From assembly GCF_032854445.1 (NCBI RefSeq), contig NC_088296.1, forward strand, positions 7,915,206 to 7,970,205: DNA of 55,000 bases, written 5' to 3'. How positions within the stretch are numbered: position 1 is the first letter of the stretch; each line of letters starts with the position of its first letter. This document shows positions 1 through 10,384 of this stretch, piece by piece. The DNA is from Liolophura sinensis (Eukaryota > Mollusca > Polyplacophora > Chitonida > Chitonidae). A model generated the notes under the pieces. That model saw only the letters and a list, made by a program, of their open reading frames with translations. It made no database searches and was not told where the DNA came from. The position numbers and the translations under genes are program-made.

Positions 1-118
1 CTTGTTCTCAGCGGGAAGCAAATATGTGTAGACTGAGGTCTCAGATGTATGTCGAGCGTAACGCCTATTGCTAGGGAAGTGTTTCGGACCTTCAGTAACT
101 CTCAATTACAGTGTATAT
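1..118 (+). pseudogene. Degenerate 3' part of a 12-Cys (EB) exon
   Basis: The sequence aligns with 18850-18970 on the minus strand and with the second half of the 303-bp exons. In the homologous frame it reads CVD-stop-GLRCMSSVTPIAREV, so it has an in-frame TGA. No GT donor is retained at the expected end. It abuts the short intron before exon 171-473, which suggests a tandem exon duplicate that has decayed. Confidence 0.6.
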
Positions 119-170
119 CTTGATTTCCATCAATTATGGCTCATCTAACATAATTTTTTTTTCCTGACAG

Positions 171-473
171 CCGCCTATATCAACGAGGTGTGTATAACGA
201 AGTGTGCTGGTTTGTTTATGGTGTGCAACTCTGTCTCTCGTCGGTGCGCGTGTTCGTTAGGCTATGTCGCAGCTGGGGACAACCAAAACTGCGTTTTGCC
301 AAGAAGAGGTCTGTTAGAAGAGCCATGCGGAGAGGGTTGTGTATTTGATAGAGAGCAAGAATGTTTGAACGGAGTTTGCAAGTGTACGTCGAACTTAAGG
401 CGTATGACTAGGGAAGAGATTCAGGCCTTTAAATACCCTCAAGGACAGTGCATACGCCGCACTTACACTCTAG
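171..473 (+). CDS. Gene 1 exon: 12-Cys double EB/EGF-like module
   Basis: The exon follows a polypyrimidine-CAG acceptor ending at 170 and precedes a GTATGA donor at 474. It is 303 bp, phase 1-1, with no stop. It encodes twelve cysteines in two six-Cys units: C-x3-C-x6-C-x6-C-x-C-x12-C, then C-x3-C-x7-C-x4-C-x-C-x21-C. The first has the SLGYVAAGDNQNC end typical of EGF/EB modules. Such modules are extracellular and disulfide-bonded. Exons of the same length and phase occur at 18499-18801, 38175-38477 and 51192-51494. The acceptor, not an ATG, sets the left end; the exon has no initiator. EGF-like versus EB family assignment needs a profile search. Confidence 0.8.
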
Positions 474-926
474 GTATGAACTTTTTTTTTGTTTGTTTTA
501 TTAGCAAGCCTGTGTTAAGAGTTTGAAAAACACGAAGTTAAAAACTCTGTCTCTAACAAAAGCGAAATAACCATTTTTTTTATGGGCTAAAAGTCGAAGT
601 ATTGGTGTGGAAATTTATGTTCAAATTGTAATCACTATGTGGTCTTTCCCGTCGATTCGTACACCTTGTTTGTTCGGTGGTAATAAAACTATATTTTAGA
701 AGGCAAATAGGTCGAACGTGTTACGTGTAAACATGATACCATTGTATTTGTACAACATAAACATAAAGAAAGAAAAGCCCAGCAAATATTGTAAAGCCAT
801 TTTATTTTTAATTTAAATTGAAATTATATATGCATATAATGTGTAAGATGAATCATGGTAGAGTTGGTGGCTTTGGTCTTTACGGGGAAGCCAGGAAAAA
901 GGGAAAATATGTCTATTCTACTTTAG

Positions 927-1180
927 GCGGATTAATTCCATCAGCAACAACAACAACAATGGCACCACCACCACCACCAACAACAGCAGCGCCTACTGTG
1001 TCATCTCCAAAACCACAACCTTCTACAACTACTAAAGCTCCATTCCGTAGAGTTTTGTCAAGTTGCAGTTCTAATAGCCAGTGTCCTGCTCAGGCTTCCT
1101 GCCGTGTTTGTTATTCTGACGGACTATTGTGTATCTGTAACGAAGAATATATGGCGTCTACCGATTTCGCTGGATGTTAA
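927..1180 (+). CDS. Gene 1 exon: Thr/Pro linker plus EGF-like domain ending in TAA
   Basis: The acceptor CTTTAG ends at 926; phase 1. A Thr/Pro/Ser-rich linker of about 48 residues precedes C-SSNSQ-C-PAQAS-C-x9-C-I-C-NEEYMASTDFAG-C, an EGF spacing with CxC. The codon after the last Cys is TAA (1178-1180) where related exons have GAA (TGT GAA AGA G|GTGAG). The expected donor reads GGTCAT, so splicing onward seems lost. Either it is a terminal exon making a short secreted form (AATAAA follows at 1278-1283) or it is a dead exon that is skipped. An extra Cys (CRVCYS) replaces the Arg seen in the minus-strand copy. The minus-strand copy carries the same TAA. Confidence 0.5.
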
Positions 1181-1652
1181 AGAGGTCATTGTTAATTGTC
1201 GTTTTATTGTTGTTTAAAGTGAACAGGGTGTTATATGACATAGGTTTTATTTAATAACTACACCGTGAAATTCACTAAATAAACCCGATTTGTTAATATA
1301 ATAATTCTTTTCTGTAGATTGTTAGAAATTTAATTATGTCTAAACTGTGTATATGGTGATCTCAGTATCCAAGTGGCTAGGACATAAGTGCAGAAAAGTG
1401 ACTTAGAATTAGTTTTTTGAACACTAATAGAGGAGACAGGAAGTGAGATATGGTGTTTTTAATGCACCTGTATCTACATTGATTAAAGGATACATGGAAA
1501 TGAACTTAAAAACAAAGAGAATGGTTTGAGGTAAAATGAAGAGTATATAAATGCGTCAAAACAGATATTTGTATATCAACCGTCAGCCAAAATTTACATT
1601 CCAGCTCAATAATTGCAAAGCCAATGTTTAAACAACGTCAAAGGAACAAAAA

Positions 1653-1660
<8 letters not shown>

Positions 1661-1696
<36 letters not shown>
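1661..1696. repeat. (TA)n microsatellite
   Basis: About 18 TA dinucleotides after a short GT run. The corresponding place in the inverted arm (near 17300) has a T-run instead, so the expansion is specific to this arm. Confidence 0.9.
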
Positions 1697-1699
<3 letters not shown>

Positions 1700-1757
1700 T
1701 GAAATACTTCAATATTCAAATGGTATATAAGCAGTCGATAAATTAAATATGTATCTC

Positions 1758-1888
1758 AGTTGCGCTTTGATTGTATGGGTACAGAATGTTGCGCTGTGAT
1801 TGCATGTACCCAGTGATGCGCTATGATTGCTTGTACCCAGTGTTGCGCTATAAATGCATGCAACCAATGATCTGCTATGATTGCAACT
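1758..1888. repeat. Tandem repeat, about 27 bp, about five degenerate units
   Basis: Units share TTGCGCTATGATTGCATG and TACCCAGTG. The mirrored place in the other arm (about 17220-17285, minus strand) has about two units, so the copy number changed after the inverted duplication. Confidence 0.65.
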
Positions 1889-2718
1889 TTTTATATACCT
1901 AATTTTGTGGTCTGATTCAACACCATGAAAACACCGTCCCTGGAACTAAACACACTCACGCAGGACAGCGCCAGAGATTCTGGACGCTTTGTCCACATCA
2001 TTTATAAGCGAATTATGCCATTTGTAAAACTTACGACATTTAGAAAGAAATTGTTCTATGAAATAATCTGAGCACATTGGTTTTTGTAGTAATGATGTTG
2101 GTTGGAATTTGCACCTAACACAAAATATCTTAATAACAATATGTCAATCAAATGACAAAAAAAATCATTTTTGAGGTCTCCCTTTTACGCATATCTTCCG
2201 TCAATGGACATAGATATTCGTAAATGACGTCATCGATGGACATATTATGAATGCGGGACCAGCTAAGCTCTCCACATCAGGCTCTCACTTCATCAAAGTT
2301 GCCTTGAAAGTTATCACCTTTGGCGACACTACAGCTGGCTATTTAACGCAAAGTGACGGCTGGGGCTTTAAGAAAACTTTAGTTTAAAGCGATTGTTACG
2401 CCTCATGGTGAAAACTGAGAAGTTATTTTATACTTCCATGCGTTAGGCCACACCATATACTAAGTGGAGGTATTAACAAACAAAAACCAAGCGTTTCATG
2501 TATCCTTCAAAGCCTTTTTGAAACTGTATGAGAAAGATGTGTGCTGTGTCTTCGCTATTTGGTAATCATTCGGACAGAACGCAGGGCCAATATCAAAAGA
2601 TCTTATCTGAATTTTGTGTTGAGTGTAAAATATCTTGATATGATATATAGTTTACTCACTAGTACGCGAAAGTCAATATACTTATCTTGTCTTCATGGTA
2701 CGTTTTATTTTTTTAATT

Positions 2719-2855
2719 AGTTGATTGATGTTTTACACCGAACTCACAAATATTTGATTTTTTAAGACAGCGGTCGGTATTATGGTGGAAGGAAACCGGG
2801 CAGAGTCCGGGGAAAATCCACGACGACCATTCGCAGGCTGTTCATGTTGAACAGG
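2719..2855 (-). mobile_element. SINE remnant (main family), minus orientation
   Basis: It reads as the reverse complement of the family 3' end: TTGATTGATGTTTTACACC, a tATTATGGTGGAAGGAAACC body, then GACCATTCGCAGG. The tRNA-like head is missing. The same insertion lies at the mirrored site 16260-16388, so it predates the inverted duplication. Confidence 0.75.
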
Positions 2856-2950
2856 AGTCAGCAAAAGGGTCCGTTAATCCCATGACAATAAGAACTCTAG
2901 TATTCAGATCCTGTATTATACAATAAGTACTCTAGTATTCCTTGTTTTAG

Positions 2951-3064
2951 ATGGATCAACCCCGCATACGTCAATGACTAGGACCAGGGAAATATCGCCA
3001 CCGACAGGAACAGTACGAACAACACCTGTATCTACAACACAAGTACCTACAACGTCATCACTCG
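2951..3064 (+). CDS. Gene 1 exon: Thr/Ser/Pro-rich stalk
   Basis: The acceptor CTTGTTTTAG ends at 2950 and the donor GTAATT starts at 3065. The exon is 114 bp, phase 1-1. It encodes about 38 residues dominated by Thr, Ser and Pro (for example SPPTGTVRTTPVSTTQVPTT) with no Cys. This is a mucin-like, O-glycosylation-prone stalk that would raise the Cys-rich head from the membrane. The paralogue at 16093-16206 has identical length and phase, and 40238-40360 is a longer relative. The downstream open frame past 3064 is intronic, because the donor and exon length are conserved in the partner. Confidence 0.7.
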
Positions 3065-3394
3065 GTAATTCCTCATTTCATAGAGCTAAAAATCAGTGTC
3101 ATAAAGATACGCTATGTCATATCTGTTTATCGTCCGAGGCTGCCACTATATCATACGATCACATGAGTAGATTGCCTGAATATCAAGAAAGGGAAACAAA
3201 ACTTAACATACCTACAATTTTATACACAAATATAGCTTACACAGAGAAGCTTCGGCTCTACTAGTAACTGTAATTATGTCTTCCTTATCAAGATGGTATT
3301 ACATTTGGTTACTCCATTTTCCATTCTCCAATATCACGCTCACGTGCATCATATGTTAGTTCATACCAGCATTATTTCTGTGTAACACTAAGCA

Positions 3395-3505
3395 GATGAT
3401 AATGGGTTTCCCCCTGGGCTTTGTTCGCTTTCCTACCATCATAATGTTGTTCCGCCATTGTATAAGTGAAGTATTCCTGAGTGCGGCGTAAAACACCAAT
3501 TTAAA
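3395..3505 (+). mobile_element. SINE 3' fragment, plus orientation
   Basis: It contains GGGTTTCCCCCTGGGCT, CATCATAATGTTG, GTATAAGTGAAGTATTCCTGAG and GCGGCGTAAAACACCAAT. It is shared with the inverted arm at 15592-15705, so it was inserted before that duplication. Confidence 0.75.
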
Positions 3506-3745
3506 TTTTACAAATATATTAAGAAGAATGTAATAAAAGAGAAGAAACATCAGCGCAAAGATGTTCAAACTCAAGATATTTATCTGCACAAAAGGAAAGG
3601 AGTCGAAAGGAAATTAAAGAAAAACGTGTAAAATATCATTTTGATAGCATTATCATGGTCGGCGAAATGGCGGAATTTTTAAAGATAAAAATAATATTAC
3701 ATTATGCCTAAAAAATGGAACTTATATATGATTTCTTCATATTAG

Positions 3746-3826
3746 GCGATTCCACCTCACCGTTTTCTCAGAAAAGCGACGTAAATCAAACAATACCCCA
3801 AGATGACACTCAGGCTACAAAGGGAG
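3746..3826 (+). CDS. Gene 1 exon: 27-residue juxtamembrane spacer
   Basis: The acceptor ATATTAG ends at 3745 and the donor GTAAGA starts at 3827. It is 81 bp, phase 1-1. It encodes a polar Ser/Thr/Gln/Asp segment (DSTSPFSQKSDVNQTIPQDD) with an NQT sequon and no Cys. The exact counterpart is 15268-15348. It would sit between stalk and TM helix. I see no counterpart in genes 3-5. Confidence 0.65.
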
Positions 3827-6269
3827 GTAAGAACAAAACTCAAAGTCCGACGAAAGATCGATCGTATATGTAAGACAGTGGACATAATGTAAATACTGCT
3901 GACATCATTAGGATGATGATCTGTAAGTGAAAATACTCGACAAGTGCATCAGTAAGTCTTTAATATTTGGTACTATTTGTGATAGCACAATTATTTACAA
4001 ATAATAATTCGGTGTTTTGTAACTCAAGTACAGGTTGTAAACAGAAGTGATCTGCAAGTTAATAGCGTGGAACAAAAGTATAAGAACAACAAATATGCGT
4101 GTAAACAAGCGGCGTACAACATTTTCTTATCGTGTGGGGTTATTTGTTAGCTGAGGTTGATAAGGATTGGCTTATACATGAAAATGACCTCCATCGTTTT
4201 CGTGTTAGATCAAACTAAGTAGGACTGGATTCCAGTAGTCCTCTTAGTTAAGAATTATGTAGCAACTTGTGAGTTTTCCTTCACAAAAGACAACTCAAAA
4301 GAACGTTATCGGCTGCTTCACACTGCTAGACATAGTCCACACAGCGTATGTGCCGCTCACTGCGCTCTCTCTACATCGCTACCACCACTAGATAAAGTTG
4401 AGCTTTGGAGCCTTTTTAGCCTCACTACTGGTGTCCTTGCGCGGAACTACTTAATCAGCATTAATGCAACAACTCTTGTCAGCTGTCACATCGTCTGAAA
4501 GACATACAAAAACTAAACAATAAATTTCACATAAAAAAACTGTACACAGAATTCTTAACGATTGGATTATATCGCACCAGATGTCCATCATAGTGAGGTA
4601 AACGCGATTCAACACAGTTTCACTATGGGTATAATTTCGTACTCAAGGGAGAAGCGGATTGAAATTTTGTTGTTGTTGTTTAGACATGCAGAGTCTAAAC
4701 TAAAGCAACATCTTAATCTTAAAGTGTTTTCGTACAATTATAATGTACGCATATATGCTTGATTGTAAAATGGGTGCGCACGAAAATACAGCCCGCGTGT
4801 ACCTACTGTTCCAGCTTTAAAAAAGTAAAATCCTAAACAGTTGGGTATATAAGGATTACACTTCACATAGCGTGTTTATACACAGTTTTTTTTCTCACAT
4901 GCTGTATGGAAAACTGGTTTACTGTGTGCAGATTTTTGCCATTTTTATTTTTATTTTAGGGGTATATATTGCTGCGTTGACACCACTGAAATAGAATGTG
5001 CTGTTTCGGATTATTTCATTGTAGCATTCGACAAATCACAACGTCTGAACGCCGAGTATAAAGTAGACGTCCTGTTTCATTCCACATTTCGAATTCCAGG
5101 ATTCTATAGGCAAACCACATCGTGTGAGCGCAGTTTTAGTTTAGATAACAACATTCACCATGCACCACATTTAAAATACTAATATTGCACGTAAATGCAC
5201 CTTCATCATGGACGCCACGTATAAGCAATTAGTCTGCCCTGATAGGTTTACGTATTAAATTATATCTTTTCCATCTCAGAATCACATCTCTTAAAAGTAA
5301 AATTATTCTCTCAAGGCGACAGGAAAACATAAATATCATAATTTTATTAAAATATTCTCGCTGCCTTAGTAAACTAACACGTTGATCCCGAGGCAAGTCG
5401 TCTTATCATTACCAAGGGGGACGCAGAATTGATTTCTTCACTCATATTTATCAAACTTTAAGACTTAGATTAAAAATTCAAACACAGCTACCATTAAAAT
5501 GTTTTCCTCCAGACAATTTAAGATTTGTTGACTAAGTGAAAAAATGTAAACATATCTACAATTCAAATGTTTTGACCCAGACCGTTTTCAATTTACACAT
5601 AGATTTTTAACTGCAGGACAACGCACTAACCATAATTTTCTTTTTGTGTTCTTAGTTTGGCTTTTTAAATACTTGCATATTATGATTTAAGTCCTTAGTT
5701 CTCTGATAAATACGGGGCCAGCTCTGGTTAGTTCGGCTGCAGTTTTAACTCAGAAGATTTGCCCTTCATGTTCTCCTCATTCGACATCGTAGGACTTCGG
5801 CCATGGCTCTGAAAGTAAAATCTAACTCTACTGGCGAGAAAAGAATTGAAATAATCAAAATAATGAAAATGTCTTATATGTAGTAGGTATCCACCAGAAG
5901 TGTTTCCTGGACCAATCCATTCAGCCATAGGCCTACGCGTTTAGATGTTTAGGTGTGCTGCATTCTACTGTTTTTCCATGCCCCGCCAAGATTGTCCTTT
6001 ACTTTAAAAATCCTCGTGTTCTAACCACAGAAAGCGTTTATCATTCAGACTTTAAATACCCAAAACGGTGAACAGTTAGCATGCGTTCCTTTCAACCTGG
6101 AGGCATTCACAGTTTAATTCAGACAGACTGCCAGTCACAGAATGTAATAACGTCACACAGCTATAGTTATGGCTGTTTACCGTTGCCGTTGCCAACTTTC
6201 AAATGACACTAATGAGCCAATAAATGAGCCTATAAACCAGTCCAGTTTCTCTCATCTTCTATTCTTCAG

Positions 6270-6363
6270 AATTAAAATCCAGAGGGCTAATCATCGGCCT
6301 TGGTGTTGGACTTGGGTCGGTCTTTCTCATGGCTGCAACATTTGCATCTATTATATTCATTCA
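6270..6363 (+). CDS. Gene 1 exon: transmembrane helix
   Basis: The acceptor TTCTTCAG ends at 6269 and the donor GTAAGT starts at 6364. It is 94 bp, entering in phase 1 and leaving in phase 2. After a short polar lead (LKSRG) comes a continuous hydrophobic helix of about 24 residues rich in Gly, Leu, Ile and Phe (LIIGLGVGLGSVFLMAATFA and on). Glycine spacing GxGxG could favour helix packing. Counterpart in gene 4: 41723-41816, same length and phases. Basic residues follow at the start of the next exon (RRR), consistent with a type I orientation. Confidence 0.8.
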
Positions 6364-6416
6364 GTAAGTAAAATAAAGTAAGATATCAAACTCCATGGGG
6401 AGGAGGTGGGGGGGGG

Positions 6417-6635
6417 GGGGCTCCGTGGTCGAGAAGGAATAACCCAGGAGTCTCCCACCAATGCGATGGATGTTAGTTCATGTCCAAGTCATGCTGGCTT
6501 TCTGACCGTAGGTGTCCCCTCCCCTCTCCAACCTCCGCATACACACATTTTATTTTCTCCCACCATGAAACTGGCTGACGTTGTATAAGTACGGCGTAAA
6601 ACACCAATCAAATAAATAAAAAAAAATAAACTTCC
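6417..6635 (+). mobile_element. SINE, nearly full length, plus orientation
   Basis: It begins with a degenerate tRNA-like head (CTCCGTGGTCGAGAAGG, AATAACCCAGGAG) and ends GTATAAGTACGGCGTAAAAC then ACCAATCAAATAAATAAA. The same element lies at the matching intron position of gene 4 (41850-42055), so it predates the direct duplication. Confidence 0.8.
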
Positions 6636-7141
6636 AAGCAAACCAGATTTTATTTGTGTACGTGGTTAGTCTTTTTCTGTAAACATGATGTTGGAAGTCC
6701 ATCTTCGGTGTGAGGACCCCACAAATCTATAGTATATATGCCCTCGTAGGAACACATATCGAAACTCACGACGATGGCATCTTGCCCTGATATGCTATTA
6801 TGCGTTATCTTTAATTTTAAAATTGTGAACAAATACCAGGCGCCCATAGTCTAAAGGAAATCTGGTGTCACCTTTGCACCTCCGCCAAGGAAATTATGTT
6901 TTTGCCATCGTGTCATTAGATTTTCATCGCTTCTCGTTTGGAAAAGAAAATGTGAGAGAAACGTTGACCACATTCCGATTAGACAGAGAACCCTCACCAA
7001 ACAGTCAGCAAACACTGGGAAGGGAAATGCCACATGTGTAAATGAAACGGTGAAATTTGATAAAAAGTGAATGAATGTAAAATTTAAAGAGGAGAAAACA
7101 GAAATTTTACCATGTTTATAAACTGTCCTGATTTTTTGCAG

Positions 7142-7655
7142 GAGGCGCCGACATTTTAAAAACCAGGGCACTGCCACTTGTTCTAATGGGGACCCCATTC
7201 AGAACGGCACAACTGACTTGGAAAGTACTTCTGATGACGTCACGAACACGACGATTTCGGAAAGGCACACACCCGGTAGATACCTTAATTTGCGCCTTGG
7301 AGGTGACAGAATAGATGTGTCTGGTATTGATCTGGGATCAGCTTTTAGCACTGATGAAACTGATAATGTTGCCTTATATGACAGCTTTATTGAAAATACA
7401 CCACAACAGCGCAACGATGCTAATAACCAGAGTCGTGAAACATCAGATAGCAATGGACTGAGTATCAGTCCAGGTTTTGAAACTGCACAGAGACCGGAAA
7501 TGCCACACACGGACCAAGGGACAGGCTCCGTCACTGACGTCATCACTCGTGACAGACTCCCCTTGTACATGAACGTCAACGACGGAACTGGCATTTACAC
7601 TCATGCCAATGCACCTGATATGTCGGGGGCAAACCTGTATACCACCCTAACCTAA
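7142..7655 (+). CDS. Gene 1 exon: cytoplasmic tail with tyrosine motifs, terminal exon
   Basis: The acceptor ATTTTTTGCAG ends at 7141; phase 2 entry completes CA|G and gives RRRHFK directly after the TM helix. The exon is open for 170 codons to TAA at 7653-7655. Tyrosine motifs: YLNL and YMNV (both YxN, the consensus for Grb2-type SH2 domains), ALYDSF, GIYTHANAPDM and C-terminal NLYTTLT (a YxxL). The acidic/Ser-Thr run FSTDETDN lies in between. Compared with gene 4, the tyrosine motifs and their neighbours are among the best conserved parts. No catalytic domain is present. A signalling or endocytic adaptor role is inferred from motifs only. Confidence 0.75.
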
Positions 7656-8239
7656 GTGTCCAGTCTTAGTAATATCGCGATTGTGAGATAAAGTGAACTC
7701 ATACGAACCCCAATTCACACAGGGGATATGTTTACATCCAGTCTAGTAAGATAGAAACTTGCACCCATAATGTTTTGATTGGATGAGTCTTTAATATGTT
7801 AAATCAGTTTCTGGATCCATCAAATCGTCTCGTTTGTGTCGCCCTGGGGACAATAAGGGCTAGACAACGTTTGTTTGGCTGTGGGCGCAGTCTTATCTTT
7901 GCTGATGACCACTGGCCATTTACCAACATGACGTCCCAGTCCACGAGAATATTTCAAGTATGGAAAATGTCGTCAGTGATTTGCTGGAGATCAATGGCTT
8001 TAATACGCCAGAGGATCCGCAAAAAGCCATAAATGGGAAGTACATTTGTCACATATTATTAAAAGAATTACAGTATAGAAAGAAAACCCAAAGCACCCAC
8101 GACAGTGTAATAGCTGGTATATGGTCACCCGTAAGCGGTTAAATACGGTGCTTTTACCTCGGATATTGTTTTAGTGTAAATGTTTATTTATTTCTTCACG
8201 CAAGATAGGTTGACAAGAATAAGGTAAAACAATAATAAA
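7656..8239 (+). other. Probable 3' UTR of gene 1 with poly(A) signal
   Basis: No stable ORF. The sequence is alignable with the gene 4 flank at 43458-43985, including a shared GCTAGACAACGTTTG stretch. AATAAA occurs at 8234-8239, followed by a short A-rich region. Transcript end is inferred. Confidence 0.4.
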
Positions 8240-8789
8240 AATGAAAACCCCTGTGTGTGGTGTTGAAAAAAAATGTCCTCAGTTTAATAGATTAAGTGGC
8301 CATAATTATTTATGTCATTTCCTTAGGGCAGCTAGAATCTGTGGCATCGAGTGAGGAATTTGACAACTGTCCGAAATGCCTTTTAATGATTTTTCATGGA
8401 GCTCAACACTGTTACTTCATTAAAACGACAAATGTCAAGGGGGCGTAATTCTGTGTACAACAGATGTCGGGTGTACGTGTGACGTAGGAAACGAAATATA
8501 AGTTGGAGGATCGAGTCCTCGACAAAACATTCCTCGCAAAACCACTTGTGATTAAAAGCAAATCAGAAGAAGGATACGTTTGTCAGTAGATGACCAGATA
8601 AAAATGGAAACAATAGTATTTCATCCTAACGACGATTAAGCGACGGGTTGTAGCATAAAATAACAGATACCCTGAAAATGACCGGCGCAGATAGCATAGT
8701 TGCCAGAGCGTCCGCATCGGGAATCACACATAAGGCATTTAAAGAGTTTTTGTTTTACCATACATTTTTTTTTCTCTTCCCAAATTTGA

Positions 8790-10140
8790 TCCACGTGCAC
8801 GGTTGTAACTGACGGATTGTCAGATGGACAGACATGTAATTTATTTTATTTATTTATTTGATTGACGTTTTACGCTGTACCCAAGAATATTTTACTTATA
8901 GGACGGCGGCCAGCATTATGGTGGGACCAAACCGTGCACAGCCGGGGGAAACCCACGACCATCCGCAGGCTGCTGAAAGACCTCCCCACTAACGGCCGGA
9001 GAGGAAGCCAGCATGACAGACATATAATTGTAGATATCTTTGCTAAACCAGTCACCTATTATAGCACGAAACATAACTCAATAAAAAGGTCAATGATTGT
9101 ATACTATCTAGTTCTCCGGTAGCATTTAATTGTAACTTGGCATCAGTTAGGCAATGTGCCTTATGTTGTACACAGTAATGACTAAGCTGTCTGGGACTAT
9201 TACTAGACAATGTTTCAGCCGGTCAACCGGTCATCCATTCAGTCAATAATTCAGGCGGCGTTGAAATGTTACATCTTCAGAATGGAATACGTGTAAACGT
9301 ATGCATATATCTGCAAACGTTTCTCCAGTTCAGACTGAGGCAGTGACACTCATCATCTCAAGTTACAAGTACAGTCCAGTGTTAAAACGCAAGATAAAAG
9401 CTTGCGGGAAACTGTTGCGTAAACTCATATTCCATAAAACAATAGAATGTAAAAATAGGTGAAACTGGAAGACTTAGACTGCTTGAGATTTACAGCAATG
9501 CAGTAATGCTATAATTGGAGAACTCGTGAAACTCATCCCCGTTTTTTAACGTTCAATATCCTGTTACACTGGGTTTTATTTTTCTGTTTTCATGTAGTCC
9601 CTCGCAGAACTCCGTGTTAAAAAACTCCTAAAATTAAAAACACGAACAATGAAAGGTTAATGCAAAACAGTTCCCTTAGAGTTTTAAGTCGTACTTAACA
9701 AACTATTTCAGTCCAATGACGTAGAGGGGACATTAGTTGTGTGTGCGTATACTGTTTTCCTTTTTCAGGGTATGTTTATACCGCCAAAGTGCTGCCGCGA
9801 CTGATGTATCATGCCGAAGACATGACACCACAACAAAGTCACATTATACTGACAGCGGGCCAAATAGTCCTGTTTTCTTGTTCTAACATCTCAGTGCTGA
9901 GCACCAAGGCAGAACAGTGTGTTTGCATTTCAATATGAACCGTTCTGTTTAATTCGTCTCCCATAAACTCCAATAAGGAATTGCGTCACAAACAGAACAA
10001 TCTGCATCTAGAACCAGTGTGGAATACGTGTATATCATTTTTATGTGAAATTCTTTGATGACTTTGTTATCTCAACTGTCACAAATTGTATTTAGTATTG
10101 ACAGTTACAGCTACAACAAGAGCTGGTGCAAATTTTCGAA
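8790..10140 (+). pseudogene. Fragment F: intron 1 plus start of an EGF exon
   Basis: 8790-9480 aligns with intron 1 of gene 5 (48480-48990), including CGGTCAACCGGT and the AATTGTATACTATCTAG stretch. 9880-10095 aligns with the sequence just before the EGF exon of gene 5 (50650-50858). An acceptor (TTTAG) ends at 10095. The following 45 bases read ILTVTATTRAGANFR, a match to the first codons of the EGF linker, after which homology stops. No signal-peptide exon is recognisable upstream. This is a truncated paralogue stranded between convergent genes 1 and 2. Confidence 0.65.
8843..9014 (-). mobile_element. SINE (5'-truncated) with target-site duplication
   Basis: It starts TTATTTATTTATTTGATTGACG and reads through GGCGGCCAGCATTATGGTGG to GGCCGGAGAGGAAGCCAGCAT. 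It is flanked by direct repeats ACAGACATGTAATT (8828-8841) and ACAGACATATAATT (9016-9029). Gene 5 intron 1 near 48505 has the empty site (GATGGACACACATGTAAATG). Confidence 0.85.
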
Positions 10141-10384
10141 GTTTGATTCTACGCATTTTGCATTTGTTAAGCTTTCTATGAATTTACGCTAAAAATTCCT
10201 GCGTTGCTGTATGTTGACATTTAAGTTATGCCATTGATTACTGGTTCATATAACATATGTGCCCATATATCTACATAGCCAACAAAGGCATTGATGGAGT
10301 TTTTATGGCAGATGGCTTTATGTCTCGAACATGCTTAGACACATACTAAGACAATACGAGCCATTTCTGAATGATTCATTTACT

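Larger units (their letters stand above)
1..5168 (+). repeat. Inverted duplication, left arm (partner 14050-18970)
   Basis: Read on the + strand, this segment matches the reverse complement of 14050-18970 almost throughout: 12-Cys exon, EGF-with-stop exon, stalk exon, two SINE remnants, spacer exon and introns all occur in the same order. Divergence looks like roughly 10-15% plus indels by eye. Homology ends near 5168, after a run shared with about 14050 (GATAACAACATTCACCATGC). The left end lies outside the window. Confidence 0.85.
1..8239 (+). other. Gene 1 model: EGF-like/EB receptor, 5' end outside window
   Basis: Supported exons on the + strand are 171-473 (12-Cys module), 927-1180 (EGF-like, ends in a stop), 2951-3064 (Thr-rich stalk), 3746-3826 (spacer), 6270-6363 (TM) and 7142-7655 (tail and stop). 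Skipping 927-1180 joins the others in frame: every ectodomain junction is phase 1 and the TM-tail junction is phase 2. The product would be a type I receptor with at least one 12-Cys module, a glycosylation-prone stalk and a 170-residue tail. The signal peptide and first EGF exon would lie left of the window. Of the family members here, this one has the only complete tail. I do not recognise a named orthologue. Expression is not shown by the sequence. Confidence 0.6.
5222..8645 (+). repeat. Direct duplication, copy A of the TM/tail block (partner 40770-44640)
   Basis: From GCAATTAGTCTGCCCTG onward, intron, TM exon, intronic SINE, tail exon and 3' flank all match 40770-44640 in the same order and orientation. 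The match ends around the shared CGACGATTAAGCGA motif. A third, badly eroded copy of the intron portion is visible at about 31550-33450. Confidence 0.8.

Noticed and set aside
3065-3264. Open frame continuing past the stalk exon
   Set aside because: A conserved GTAATT donor at 3065 occurs in both inverted copies and gives the family's phase 1; the continuation is intron.
7199-7594. 131-codon minus-strand ORF
   Set aside because: Complete shadow of the gene 1 tail exon, which has acceptor, conserved frame and a paralogue on the + strand.
7796-8142. Two short + strand ORFs after the gene 1 stop
   Set aside because: They are in the 3' UTR. The gene 4 copy has the same region with indels that break the frame, so conservation is by duplication, not coding.
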